NCBI GenBank assembly: GCA_964468805.1 | Contig: CAYXWM010000004.1 | Span: 12,359-76,358, forward strand | Origin: CAYXWM01 sp964468805 | GTDB lineage: Bacteria; Bacillota; Clostridia; Lachnospirales; WRBF01 | Direction: 5' to 3' | Length of the DNA: 64,000 bases | Part shown: one piece after another, positions 43,826-55,800 of the stretch | Position numbering within the stretch: position 1 is the stretch's first letter | How the letters are laid out: every line of letters starts with the position of its first letter | Notes under the pieces: generated by a model | What the model saw: only the letters and a program-made list of their open reading frames with translations | What the model was told of the DNA's origin: nothing | Databases searched by the model: none | Made by a program: the position numbers and the translations under genes

Positions 43826-43861
43826 AAAAAAGAGCAACCCCCAAAAAGGTTGCTCTTTTTA
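43826..43861 (+). terminator. intrinsic terminator after the DUF1540-like gene
   Basis: AAAAAGAGCAACC/GGTTGCTCTTTTT with flanking A and T runs. Confidence 0.88.
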
Positions 43862-43895
43862 ATGTCTGAATTAACTACGACTACTATTTGAAAAC

Positions 43896-43925
43896 AAAAA
43901 GAGCAACCGCAAAGGGTTGCTCTTT
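43896..43925 (-). terminator. second copy of the same hairpin, probably the groESL terminator
   Basis: AAAGAGCAACC/GGTTGCTCTTT repeats the stem of the preceding terminator about 35 bases away. On the minus strand it is followed by TTTTTGTTTTC, so it suits transcripts arriving from groEL. Confidence 0.65.
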
Positions 43926-44280
43926 CTTCGTTAAAAAGGGGAATATGATGTATTAAGACCGTAACCCGGCTTTCAAAACTTGTTGCAGGTTGAAACTTAT
44001 CTTTTCGTACAAGTTTTTGTAACATTTAAATCGGTTCTTGAATGTGCTTGATTTTTTTATATAACTGCATTTAAGAGGATTATAAATGAAAACTTACATT
44101 TGGTTAAAGGTTTTGAAAGAGGCTTGGGAGAAAGCCGGTGCAAGGCTTTCTTTCCAAAGGTCCTTATGTTTAATGGGGTCATGGTAGTTTTTTGCATATA
44201 ACCATGCAAAAACTTACTCATTACGTGATGCTTACTTCGGAATTCAATTTGCTACGCAAATTGTTTGACCGAAAAGTTAA

Positions 44281-45930
<1,650 letters not shown>

Positions 45931-45972
45931 CTAAAATATTTAAACTACGTACTGGATTTATTAATTTTAGAA

Positions 45973-46257
45973 TTATTCTACGATAGCCAAAATGTCGCTT
46001 TGTTTTAAGATTATATATTCAACAGAGTCCATTTTAACCTCTGTGCCTGCGTATTTGGAATAAATTATTTTGTCTCCGACTTTAACTTCCATTTTAACTT
46101 CTTTGCCGTCAATCATTCCACCCGGTCCTACGGCTACGACTTCCGCTTCTTGGGGTTTTTCTTTTGCTTGACCCGGCAAAACTATGCCTGATTTTGTTTT
46201 TTCTTCAGCTTCAAGTTGTTTGATTACTACTCTGTCACCCAATGGTTTAAGATTCAT
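45973..46257 (-). CDS. groES: 10-kDa co-chaperonin GroES
   Basis: A 94-residue lid subunit of GroEL. It begins [20 protein letters not shown], has the mobile loop [17 protein letters not shown] and the roof/base strands [21 protein letters not shown] precedes the ATG. It is the first gene of the groESL operon. Confidence 0.98.
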   Translation of the reverse strand: MNLKPLGDRVVIKQLEAEEKTKSGIVLPGQAKEKPQEAEVVAVGPGGMIDGKEVKMEVKVGDKIIYSKYAGTEVKMDSVEYIILKQSDILAIVE

Positions 46258-46337
46258 AATTAAATATCCTCCTTTTGACGGTTGTAATCTAATTCCTACA
46301 GAGAACGGATGTACTTAAAAAACCGGAATTAGTTTTA

Positions 46338-46364
46338 TTAGCACTCAACCTAATTGAGTGCTAA
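46338..46364. promoter_or_regulatory. CIRCE operator (HrcA-binding site)
   Basis: A perfect TTAGCACTC, nine-base spacer, GAGTGCTAA. This is the known HrcA operator of heat-shock genes in Firmicutes. It lies just downstream of the groES -10 box and overlaps the likely start of transcription. hrcA itself is not in this window. Confidence 0.97.
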
Positions 46365-46374
46365 CTGCTACTAT

Positions 46375-46403
46375 ATATTAGTAAAAGGTATTACTTTATG
46401 CAA
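46375..46403 (-). promoter_or_regulatory. predicted groESL promoter
   Basis: On the minus strand TTGCAT, 17 bases, then TAATAT, immediately upstream of CIRCE. Confidence 0.75.
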
Positions 46404-46575
46404 TCTCGAATTATATGCAAAATCGGCTGAAAATTCGAAAATTACTGTTCGGTAATGCCTTTTACTTTTGTTATCTTTAATTATTCCCGTATTTTATAAT
46501 TTTATAATATAGGAGATGTTATTTGCAACTACATTATTCTTCATTATATTACAGGGTTAATTAAAGGATTTTATG

Positions 46576-46604
46576 TTGTAACATTTTATGTATTATGTTA
46601 AAAT
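46576..46604 (+). promoter_or_regulatory. predicted promoter of the orphan ncRNA
   Basis: TTGTAA (46576-46581), 17 bases, then TAAAAT (46599-46604). Transcription would start near 46611. Confidence 0.6.
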
Positions 46605-46610
46605 GCAGCG

Positions 46611-46786
46611 AATGCAAATAAACTCTTATCTACAAGCATAATATATAGAAAAAATTCAAGGATTATAGAGGTCGGAAATGGTTCCCGACGCACTCTGAGC
46701 AAGAATACCTGAGATGCCGGATACACCGACCATCCTTTAATCCCAACTTGATAAAAGGCACTTGCAGAAATGCAGGTGCTTTTTTG
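46611..46786 (+). ncRNA. candidate standalone structured RNA of about 175 nt, family not recognised
   Basis: It has its own promoter, no open frame, and a strong terminator. The core folds as one long irregular hairpin: GGATTA (46660-46665) with TAATCC (46738-46743), GGTCGG (46670-46675) with CCGACC (46726-46731), and GCACTC (46690-46695) with GAGATGC (46711-46717). GTCGG at 46671 can also pair with CCGAC at 46685-46689, a mutually exclusive fold. gdhA downstream has its own promoter, so this is probably a trans-acting or housekeeping RNA and not a gdhA leader. It lacks the GGAAG/GCAGC core of SRP RNA. I cannot assign it to 6S or a known riboswitch. Confidence 0.6.
46753..46786 (+). terminator. 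intrinsic terminator of the ncRNA
   Basis: GGCACTTGCA/TGCAGGTGC (one G-T pair, GAAA loop) is followed by six T residues. Confidence 0.9.
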
Positions 46787-46853
46787 TTTGGTTTTTAGAT
46801 TAAATAATATAAAATTTTGTGCACTTTACCGGTTTAAAGAATTAAAAAAAATA

Positions 46854-46882
46854 TTGCAAAACTTTAATCTTAATTTTATAAT
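46854..46882 (+). promoter_or_regulatory. predicted gdhA promoter
   Basis: TTGCAA (46854-46859), 17 bases, then a perfect TATAAT (46877-46882), about 37 bases upstream of the gdhA ATG. Confidence 0.75.
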
Positions 46883-46897
46883 CAGTAGTTGAGGTAA

Positions 46898-48250
<1,353 letters not shown>

Positions 48251-48288
48251 TAAATAAACTATAAATTAAGTAATAGATTTAATAAAAG

Positions 48289-48322
48289 TGAGGTATTGCC
48301 AAAAGCAGTACCTCATTTTTTT
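48289..48322. terminator. terminator between gdhA and the ACT-domain gene
   Basis: TGAGGTA and TGC pair with GCA and TACCTCA, followed by seven T residues. It lies between convergent genes. Confidence 0.85.
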
Positions 48323-48340
48323 GCAAAGTTTCGACTAAAG

Positions 48341-48709
48341 TTAATCCAAAACGATGTACTTTTCTTGTTTTAAGACGTCTAGTGCCCTCTGAAAATTCTC
48401 CGCCTTTGTTAGTATATAATCCGTATTAAAGGTAGAAACAGCAAATATCCCTATTTTATTTTCTGCAAGAACAGCGGAGATTTTGGATAGTATTCCTATC
48501 AAGGAAAAGTCCAACTCTCCTTCTATTCTGAATGCTTTCCAGCCGTCATCACGCTTGATTGTATGTTCGGGAACAGCGTCCGTAGGACAAACCAAAGATA
48601 TTTCCTCATCGGTTACGCCCACAAAAGTAAATTCGGCTGTTAAGTTTATATTATCAGTCTTGTCTAACTTACAAACAGAGAATTCTTTTTGAATAACTTT
48701 CAGATTCAT
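48341..48709 (-). CDS. ACT-domain protein (CASTOR/aspartate-kinase-like)
   Basis: A 122-residue soluble protein. Its C-terminal half has the ACT-like pattern FSLIGILSKISAVLAENKIGIFAVSTFNTDYILTK split over strands and helix, and the N-terminal half matches the ACT_7/CASTOR layout with FVGVTDEEISLVCPTDAVP. ACT domains bind amino acids as regulators. It lies downstream of the homoserine acyltransferase gene on the same strand, so a link to amino-acid sensing is plausible. The ATG at 48709 has GGAGG five bases upstream; an in-frame start at 48721 has no site. Confidence 0.82.
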   Translation of the reverse strand: MNLKVIQKEFSVCKLDKTDNINLTAEFTFVGVTDEEISLVCPTDAVPEHTIKRDDGWKAFRIEGELDFSLIGILSKISAVLAENKIGIFAVSTFNTDYILTKAENFQRALDVLKQEKYIVLD

Positions 48710-48728
48710 CAGTGCCTCCAAATTTCAA

Positions 48729-48755
48729 GGGAGAGAACCGTTGTACGTTCTCTCC
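48729..48755 (-). terminator. hairpin between metA and the ACT-domain gene
   Basis: The perfect stem GGGAGAGAAC/GTTCTCTCCC with an eight-base loop starts nine bases beyond the metA stop. The minus-strand U-tract is weak (TTGAAATTT), so it may only partly terminate or may protect the upstream mRNA. Confidence 0.5.
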
Positions 48756-48763
48756 CGAGTTTT

Positions 48764-49684
48764 TTAGTCTTGCTTCCTATACAAATCGTAAGGTGTTTCT
48801 TGGTATACGTAATAATTAAGCCAGTTGGAAAACATCAACGAAGCATGGGAACGCCAGGTGACCAAGGGCGTTTTATAGGGGTCGTCGTTGGGGAAATAGT
48901 TGTGGGGTATTTGGATGTCCAGGCCTTGGTTCAGGTCACGGAAGTATTCGTTTTTCAGGGTGTCGTAGTCGTATTCGGAATGACCGGTGCAGAAGATTTG
49001 GCGGCCGTCTTTTGTGGCTACAAGATATACCCCTGCCATGTCCGATTCTATGAGGGTTTCCAAATTTGGGTTTTGGTCTATATCGGAGCGTTTAATTTCC
49101 GTGTGTCTGGAGTGGGGTGCGTAGAAAACGTCATCAAAACCCCGGAGGAGATTGATGTTTTCTTTGTTTTTATAATGCGGGAAAATGCCGAACATTTTGT
49201 TATCCAAGGGATACTTGGGAATGTTGTGGTGATAATACAAGCCGGCTTGGGCACCCCAACAAATATGGAATGTGCTGGTTACGTTTTCCGCCGTCCAAGA
49301 CATGATTTCGGTGAGTTCTTTCCAGTAAGACACCTTTTCGTAGTCCAAAAGTTCTATGGGAGCACCGGTAATTATCATGCCGTCGAATTTTTTGCGTTGT
49401 ACCTCATTCATGGTTTTGTAGAAGGTATCTAAATGCTGCATGGAGGTATTTTTGGAAACGTGGCTTTCCATGTGCATTAGGGTAACGTCTATTTGAAGAG
49501 GCGTGTTACTCAAGGCTCTGAGCAACTGAACTTCAGTAGTTTGCTTAATGGGCATTAAATTTAAAATAACTATATCCAAGGGACGGATGTCTTGGTGATA
49601 AGCTCTGGTTTCGTTTATTACGAAAATATTTTCCGAAATAAGTACGTCTTTAGCCGGTAAATTATCGGGTACTTTAATTGGCAT
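48764..49684 (-). CDS. metA: homoserine O-acyltransferase MetA family, probably acetyl-CoA specific
   Basis: A 306-residue enzyme for the first step of methionine synthesis from homoserine. The catalytic Cys is in [10 protein letters not shown], and the His/Glu pair is in FCTGHSEYD. The acyl-specificity position in [15 protein letters not shown] carries glutamate, which in studied homologues such as Bacillus cereus favours acetyl-CoA, whereas glycine (Escherichia coli) favours succinyl-CoA. The common name metA/metAS is therefore retained with acetyl specificity inferred. GGAGG precedes the start, and the ACT-domain gene follows. Confidence 0.95.
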   Translation of the reverse strand: MPIKVPDNLPAKDVLISENIFVINETRAYHQDIRPLDIVILNLMPIKQTTEVQLLRALSNTPLQIDVTLMHMESHVSKNTSMQHLDTFYKTMNEVQRKKFDGMIITGAPIELLDYEKVSYWKELTEIMSWTAENVTSTFHICWGAQAGLYYHHNIPKYPLDNKMFGIFPHYKNKENINLLRGFDDVFYAPHSRHTEIKRSDIDQNPNLETLIESDMAGVYLVATKDGRQIFCTGHSEYDYDTLKNEYFRDLNQGLDIQIPHNYFPNDDPYKTPLVTWRSHASLMFSNWLNYYVYQETPYDLYRKQD

Positions 49685-49736
49685 GGAGGCCTCCTGTCAG
49701 TCTGTCGTAGTGTTTGGGTATAAGAAAGACTTTATA

Positions 49737-51563
49737 TTAATTATTTTGTGGTTGTTCTTTTTTATCTTCGTCTCTTGGGAAGCAAATTTTATTGGGGTTT
49801 TTACTGCTCCCGGCTATTATGAATTCTACAAAACGCTTGATGCTTTGCATGAACCTTTCGGATTGCATGGTACCTTTAGAGATAGAGGTCAGCCCTTTTT
49901 CCCATTTGCCTGTGGTTTCCGGTGATTTTATTTCGTCCGGTACGGCTTCTATGAGGAGTTTGCCTTTTTCCGTGGGTATAAGTGCCTTGCCTTTACGTTC
50001 TATGTAGCCCACGGTAAGCAGGCGTTCAATAATGGCGGCACGGGTAGCAGGCGTACCCAGACCGGAATCTTTGGCGTATTCCTCCGACTCCACAAAGCGA
50101 CCGGCGTTTTCCATGGCGGTAAGCAGGGTTGCCTCTGTATAGGGTTTGGGCGGTTGGGTTTTTTTGTGGAGTATCTCCGTAGAGCGTACCTGTATTTTAT
50201 CGCCTTCTTTAACGTTTGGCAACAGGGGTTCTTCGTTGGTTTTCATGCTGTCCTTATATAATTCCATATAACCGTAATTTATTACTGTGGTGCCCTTGGT
50301 AAGGAAGCGTTGATTTTCCGCAAGAGAAGTGATTTTTGTAACGTTGTATTCGTATTGGGGATAGAAAACGCAGATAAAACGGCGGGCTATCATGTCATAA
50401 ACCTGCAACTCGTCCTTGCTTAAGCTTTGTGGGTTAAAACTTATATCCGTGGGGATTATGGCGTGATGGTCGGTGACCTTGGTATCGTCTATAATCCGTT
50501 TGTTTATGGGCAGTTCCGTAAGATTAAGAACATAATCCACATATGGTCTCAATTCCTGTAAACGTATGGATTGGAGCGTTTTTTTAAGCTTGGGAATCAT
50601 ATCCGTTGAAAGGTGACGGCTGTCGGTACGGGGATAGGTGATAACTTTTCTTTTCTCGTACAGTGTTTGGGCTATTTCCAAGGTTTGTTTGGCGGAGTAG
50701 CCGTATTTTTTGTTGCAGTCCCTTTGCAGTTGGGTTAGGTCATAAAGGAGAGGAACGGCTTGTTTTTTCAGTTCGTTTTCTATTTTTTCAACGATGCCGT
50801 CCTTGCCTTTGACGGCTTTTTCCAGGTCTTTGGCTTGGGTTTTATTTAAAATTTTGGTCTCGCCGGTATTGGGGTCGAACCAAGTGCCGTTATAGCCATC
50901 AAAGCCGGCATTTAATTCCCAATATTCCACGGCAACAAAGGCATCGATTTCCTTTTGTTTTGCGACCACTATTGCCAAGGTAGGGGTTTGTACACGACCC
51001 ATACTGAGCAGGGTTTTGTATTGGATGGTATAGGCACGGGTTGCGTTTATACCCACCAACCAATCCGCTTCGGAGCGGCATTTTGCACTGTTGTAGAGGC
51101 AGTCAAACTCCTTGCCGTCCTTTAGGTTTTCAAAGCCGGTTTTAATGGCTTCCGGGGTAAGGCTTGAAATCCATAGTCTGGAAAAAGGTTTGGTGCATTT
51201 TGTTATGCTGTAAATGTAGCGAAAAATCAGTTCGCCTTCCCGACCGCTGTCCGTAGCACAGACTATATGGGAAACCTTGGGGCTGTTCATAAGGCTGTCC
51301 AGAATTTTCAGTTGGGACCGGGTACGCTCTATGGGTTTTAGTTTTATTTCTTTCGGGATTATAGGCAGGGTGTTGAGACGCCAAGGTTTAAGCTCGGCAT
51401 TGTAATCCTCCGGGTCACAGAGGGTTACAAGATGACCCACAGACCAAGAGATAATGTGGGTATCGTTGAACAAAAATCCGTCGCCTTTGGAGTTGATTTT
51501 CAAAACCTTGGCTATATCCCGTGCAACGGAGGGTTTTTCGGCTATAATAAGAGTTTTGCCCAT
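49737..51563 (-). CDS. topB: DNA topoisomerase III (type IA)
   Basis: A 608-residue enzyme. The Toprim domain has IAEKPSVARDIA and DSGREGELI, and the catalytic tyrosine is in VITYPRTDSRHLS. DWLVGINATRAYT and LSMGRVQTPTL are family motifs. It relaxes and decatenates DNA in the cytoplasm. It is shorter than the roughly 690-730 residues common in Firmicutes and ends without the C-terminal zinc-finger or topo C-repeat region. The ATG follows GAAGGTGAATT. It lies downstream of smc and ftsY on the same strand. Confidence 0.95.
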   Translation of the reverse strand: MGKTLIIAEKPSVARDIAKVLKINSKGDGFLFNDTHIISWSVGHLVTLCDPEDYNAELKPWRLNTLPIIPKEIKLKPIERTRSQLKILDSLMNSPKVSHIVCATDSGREGELIFRYIYSITKCTKPFSRLWISSLTPEAIKTGFENLKDGKEFDCLYNSAKCRSEADWLVGINATRAYTIQYKTLLSMGRVQTPTLAIVVAKQKEIDAFVAVEYWELNAGFDGYNGTWFDPNTGETKILNKTQAKDLEKAVKGKDGIVEKIENELKKQAVPLLYDLTQLQRDCNKKYGYSAKQTLEIAQTLYEKRKVITYPRTDSRHLSTDMIPKLKKTLQSIRLQELRPYVDYVLNLTELPINKRIIDDTKVTDHHAIIPTDISFNPQSLSKDELQVYDMIARRFICVFYPQYEYNVTKITSLAENQRFLTKGTTVINYGYMELYKDSMKTNEEPLLPNVKEGDKIQVRSTEILHKKTQPPKPYTEATLLTAMENAGRFVESEEYAKDSGLGTPATRAAIIERLLTVGYIERKGKALIPTEKGKLLIEAVPDEIKSPETTGKWEKGLTSISKGTMQSERFMQSIKRFVEFIIAGSSKNPNKICFPRDEDKKEQPQNN

Positions 51564-51640
51564 AATTCACCTTCTTTGCTGAAAAAAAATTAAAAGAATA
51601 AGACCTTGAGGGTTAAAAAAGGGCTTATCCCATATCAAGG

Positions 51641-52597
51641 CTATTCTTGAGAGTCGTCGCTTTCCGGGGTGATATCGAACAGAGCTTGGGCGAAGCTTGT
51701 TGGGTCAAAGACTTGAAGGTCGTCGATTTTTTCACCTATTCCTATATAGCGAACGGGGATTTTCAATTCGTTGCTGATGGTAATGACTATGCCGCCTTTG
51801 GCTGTGCCGTCCAGTTTGGTGAGGACTATGCCGGTTATATCGGCAACTTCGGAGAATAATTTGGCTTGTTGCATGGCGTTTTGACCGGTAGTAGCGTCCA
51901 GAACCAGGAGGACTTCGATTTTGGCTTCGGGGTAATTGGAGACGACGATTTTGTGTAATTTTTTAAGCTCGTCCATAAGGTTCTTTTTATTGTGGAGACG
52001 ACCGGCCGTATCGCAGATGAGGGCATCGACTTTACGGGATTTGGCGGCTTGGACTGCATCGAACACAACGGCACCGGGGTCGGAGTTTTCCTGTTGGCGG
52101 ATTACGTCTATGCCGGCACGTTTACCCCAGATTTCAAGCTGGTCGATGGCGGCGGCACGGAAGGTATCTGCGGCGGCAAGGAGCAGTTTGGCGTTGGGGT
52201 TTTCTTGGCGGATAAGGTTGGCGAGTTTGGGGATGGTGGTGGTTTTACCTACGCCGTTTACGCCGATTATCAGGTAGACCGTAGGGAACCGGAATTGGTG
52301 TTCCTCGGCTGATTGGGTGAGGAGTTTGGTAATTTCCTCGACTATCATTGTTTTTATTTGGGAGACTTCGGCAACTTTTTCGGTTTTTACTCTTTTGCGG
52401 ACCAGGTCGATAATTTCGGAGGAGGTGGTAACGCCCAGGTCAGCCATGATTAAGGCTTCTTCCAGTTCTTCAAACAGTTCGTCGTCTATTTTGGTAAAGG
52501 ACTGCAAGACGGTTTCTACGGAGTTTACAATGGATTTGCGGGTTTTGTCCAACCCTTCTATCATTCTGCGGAAGAATCCCTTTTTTTTCTCTGACAT
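51641..52597 (-). CDS. ftsY: signal recognition particle receptor FtsY
   Basis: A 318-residue SRP-receptor GTPase. The N domain (about 20-100) is followed by the NG GTPase: [15 protein letters not shown] (G1, where the usual GKLA reads PKLA), [23 protein letters not shown] and the terminal [14 protein letters not shown]. It lacks a long acidic A domain, as in many Firmicutes. It docks ribosome-SRP complexes at the membrane. AGGAG precedes the ATG. It follows smc by about 220 bases that carry a family C repeat split by an insertion. Confidence 0.96.
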   Translation of the reverse strand: MSEKKKGFFRRMIEGLDKTRKSIVNSVETVLQSFTKIDDELFEELEEALIMADLGVTTSSEIIDLVRKRVKTEKVAEVSQIKTMIVEEITKLLTQSAEEHQFRFPTVYLIIGVNGVGKTTTIPKLANLIRQENPNAKLLLAAADTFRAAAIDQLEIWGKRAGIDVIRQQENSDPGAVVFDAVQAAKSRKVDALICDTAGRLHNKKNLMDELKKLHKIVVSNYPEAKIEVLLVLDATTGQNAMQQAKLFSEVADITGIVLTKLDGTAKGGIVITISNELKIPVRYIGIGEKIDDLQVFDPTSFAQALFDITPESDDSQE

Positions 52598-52625
52598 ATT
52601 TTCTCCTTTGTGTGTGTGGTGTATG

Positions 52626-52785
52626 GTAAAGACCTTGGGGAAACTTTTTCTGAAGAAAAAGTTTAGGTAAATTAAATAAGGTAACTTATTTAATGAAAAA
52701 CCGTTGAAGCGTTCAGTTTTTCATTAAATAAGTTTTTATTATAATTAATTTGCTATACCCCAAACCCCTTTCAAAAGACTTTAAC
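52626..52785 (-). repeat. repeat family C, copy split by a 93-bp palindromic insertion
   Basis: In minus orientation AAAGTCTTTTGAAAGGGGTTTG is one half of family C and AAACTTTTTCTTCAGAAAAAG with GGTCTTTA is the other. They are separated by 52665-52757. The inserted segment carries a perfect 18-bp inverted repeat, AACTTATTTAATGAAAAA (52683-52700) and its complement (52717-52734). The element lies between smc and ftsY. Confidence 0.7.
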
Positions 52786-52814
52786 TATTATGCCATAGTT
52801 TGAGCTGTGGGTAA

Positions 52815-55800
52815 TTAGGACACGGCTTCGTCTTCGAATTTAACGGAGATTAGTTTGGAGACGCCTTGTTCTTGCATGGTGACGCCGTAGAGGACGTCGG
52901 CGGCTTCCATGGTGCCTTTTCTGTGGGTTATGAGGATAAACTGAGTGTTGTATGAGAAATTTTTAATATAGTTTGCGAATTTGTAAACGTTTGCATCATC
53001 CAGAGCGGCTTCCACTTCGTCCAGGATACAGAAAGGCGAGGGCTTCATGCGGAGGATGCCGAAAAGCAGGGCGACTGCTGTTAGGGCACGTTCGCCGCCG
53101 GACAAAAGTAGCATACTTTCCAATTTTTTGCCGGGTGGTTGGGCGATGATGTCTATGCCGGATTCAAGGATGTTTGTTTCATCGGAAACTCGGAGAAAGG
53201 CTTTGCCGCCGCCGAACATTTCGTTGAACACTATGCTGAAATTTTGGGAGATGATGGCGATTTGTTCGCGGAATTGGTTCTCCATTAGTTTGGACAGATC
53301 CTTGATAATAATGAGCAGTTTGGATTCGGCATTGGTTATGTCGTCACGCTGGGCACTGAGAAATTCGTAGCGTTCCTTGACTGCTTGGTATTCGTCGATG
53401 GCAGAGACGTTAACTTCGCCCAGTTCGCCTATGGATTGTTTGACCTTTTTTTCTTCCTGTTTCATTTGAACAAGAGGCAGGTCAAGCTGTTCGTACTCTC
53501 GGGCTGTTTTTTCGGTTATTTCGTATTCTTCCCACATAAGGTCATAAAGGCGGCGGTTTTCGGTTTCCGCCTGTTCTTTTTTCATGGAAAGCTTGGTTAA
53601 CTCGTTATCGAATTTTACCCGTAATTCATTGGTTTCTCGAGCGGATTCTTCGGTTTGCTCCAGTTCCGCTTGCAGGGCGGTTTTTTGCTGTTCAAATTCC
53701 GCTCCTTGGGTTTCCATATTCTCCAGCAGGGCTTTATCGGCTTCTGTTTCTGCCTGTAGGTTTATTATATCCTTTTTCTTATTTTCCTTCAATACTTGCT
53801 TTTGGCTGATTTCGTACTTAATTTGCTCAAGCTCTTTTTCCGTTTGGGAAATGAGGGCTTGGAAGCGGTTTTCGTTGTCCCTAGTTTGGGATATTTTTTC
53901 TTCCAAACTGCTTATAGCCACTTTAAATTCGGTGATTTTGGAATTGTGTTCCTCGCGTTCCTTACGACCGCTTGCCAAACCGGCTTGGTTGCTGTTTAAG
54001 ACGTTTTGTGCTTCGGAAATTTTTTGTTCTACGGTTTTCAACTCTGCTTCGCAATTCACTATTTCGGATTGGGTTGCGGAGAGTTGTTCGTTTAACTGGC
54101 TTAATTCTATTTGGGCGTATTTGGTTTTTTCCTTAATTTCTGTCAGTTTGGATTTGCTGTCTTTGAGGATTTGCTCATCTTTGGCGGATTCAACGGCTAT
54201 TTGTTGCAGAGCCAGAGAAACTTCTTGGATTTTGGCGTTTACGGATTGTTGGCGGTCTTTCATGGCGGAAATATTGTTAAGAGCTTGTTCGTGTTCCTTG
54301 GTAAGCTTTTTCACGGATTCTTCCAGCTCTTTTATTTCACGGGAACGACCCACAATATTTTCGGTTTTGCCCTTGCTGCCCCCGGACATGGAGCCGCCGG
54401 GGCTTAGTAATTCGCCTTCAAGGGTAACTATTTTTACGGAGTGGTTGTGCTTCTTAAATATTTTAACCGCATTTTCCAAAGTATCAACAACGGCAACACG
54501 ACCCAGTAAATGAGAAAATATCGGTTCGTAGGTTGCTTGATATTTAACCAAATCCTTGGCAACCCCCATAAAGCCCGGTTCTGTTTTCAACTTGCCGAGC
54601 ATATTGCCAAAATCACTGCTTTTAACGGCGGTTAGGGGTAAGAAAGTACATCTGCCGCCACCGGTTTTTTTAAGGTATTCTATGGCATAGCTTGCGTCGG
54701 ATTCGGTTTTTGTGACTATATTTTGCACACTTCCGCCGAAGGCTATTTCTATGGCGGTTTCCAATTCTTTTGGTACTTCAACCAGTTCCGCCACCGCTCC
54801 GCAGATTCCTTGGGCAAGTTTTTTATCGTCTTTTCGCCGTTGGAGCAAAAGTTTTACGCCTTTATAATAGCCTTGATAATTGTTTTCCAGTTCGCTTAAC
54901 AATTTATGCCTTGAAACGGTGTCATTTAAAACTTTGTTAAGTTGGGTTTGGTCAGAGAAAGATTTCTCCAGTTCTTCCTGCAACTTGTCCCTGTTTTGGG
55001 TCAGGGCAGACATTTCTTGGGATAGCTTGTCCCGCTTTTGGGAAGTTTGGTTGATGATCTCTTCTAAGGCGGCAATTTCTGCTGTTTGTTCGGCTTCTTT
55101 TTTGGAGGTGAATTCGATTTCCCTGTTCAGTTGGTCTTTTCTGTCCGTAAATTGTTGGTATATTCCGGAGAAACGTGTAAGTTTACCTTTGATTTCAGAG
55201 GTATCTTTCAGGTATTGGATAATTTCGCTGTTTTTTTGCTCGATTTGTACTTCGCCTAGGTTAAGGAGAGTTTGAAGCCCTTCAAAATCTCTTTGGGTAG
55301 TGTTTAAGCTCTCTTTGAGTTTTTCCAGTTCGGTTTCAAGGGCTTGGCGTTGGTCGGTTTCTTGTCGGGTTTCGTCTTGGCTTTGGCTGATAAGCTCCAG
55401 TTTTTTTGCGATTTCCTTTTCAAGACGTTCCAGTTCGTTGCCTAAATTGCGGATTTGCTCTTGGGTTAAATTTGTAAGGTTATGTTTTTGTTCCAAATTA
55501 ATTCGCAGGTCGCTTTGTTTGGAGTTGTGTTGCTTTAAATCCTGTTCGGTTTTTGCTGTATTTTGCTTTAATTGGGCTATTTTTTGGGATAAGGAGTCTG
55601 CTGTTTTTTCTATGTCCGACTTTTGGCGGTTTAGGCTTTCCAGAGACTCGTCCAGGGTTGAAATCTGCTGTGAAAGTTGTTTTATATCCTGTAAAAATAT
55701 ATTTATATGTAAGAGCTTTAATCGGTCACGAAGTTTCAGATAGGTTCTTGCCTTTTCGGACTTTTTCGACAGAGGTTCCACTTGTGCTTCCAGTTCGTTG

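Larger units (their letters stand above)
43817..44280. other. convergent intergenic region before groEL
   Basis: It holds two terminator hairpins (43826-43861 and 43896-43925). A hairpin AGTTTTTGCAT/ATGCAAAAAACT lies near 44190-44216. A possible but weak 33-codon frame starting at 44087 is not counted as a gene. Confidence 0.5.

Noticed and set aside
44087..44188. 33-codon frame before groEL
   Set aside because: It is short, has only a weak AGAGG site and overlaps hairpin sequence similar to family C.
46611..46786. SRP (4.5S) RNA or a c-di-GMP or glycine riboswitch
   Set aside because: The conserved cores of these RNAs could not be found. The element is therefore left as an unassigned RNA.
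53584..54513. 309-codon plus-strand open frame inside smc
   Set aside because: It is antisense to the clearly coding coiled-coil region of smc and has a serine-rich composition typical of shadow frames.
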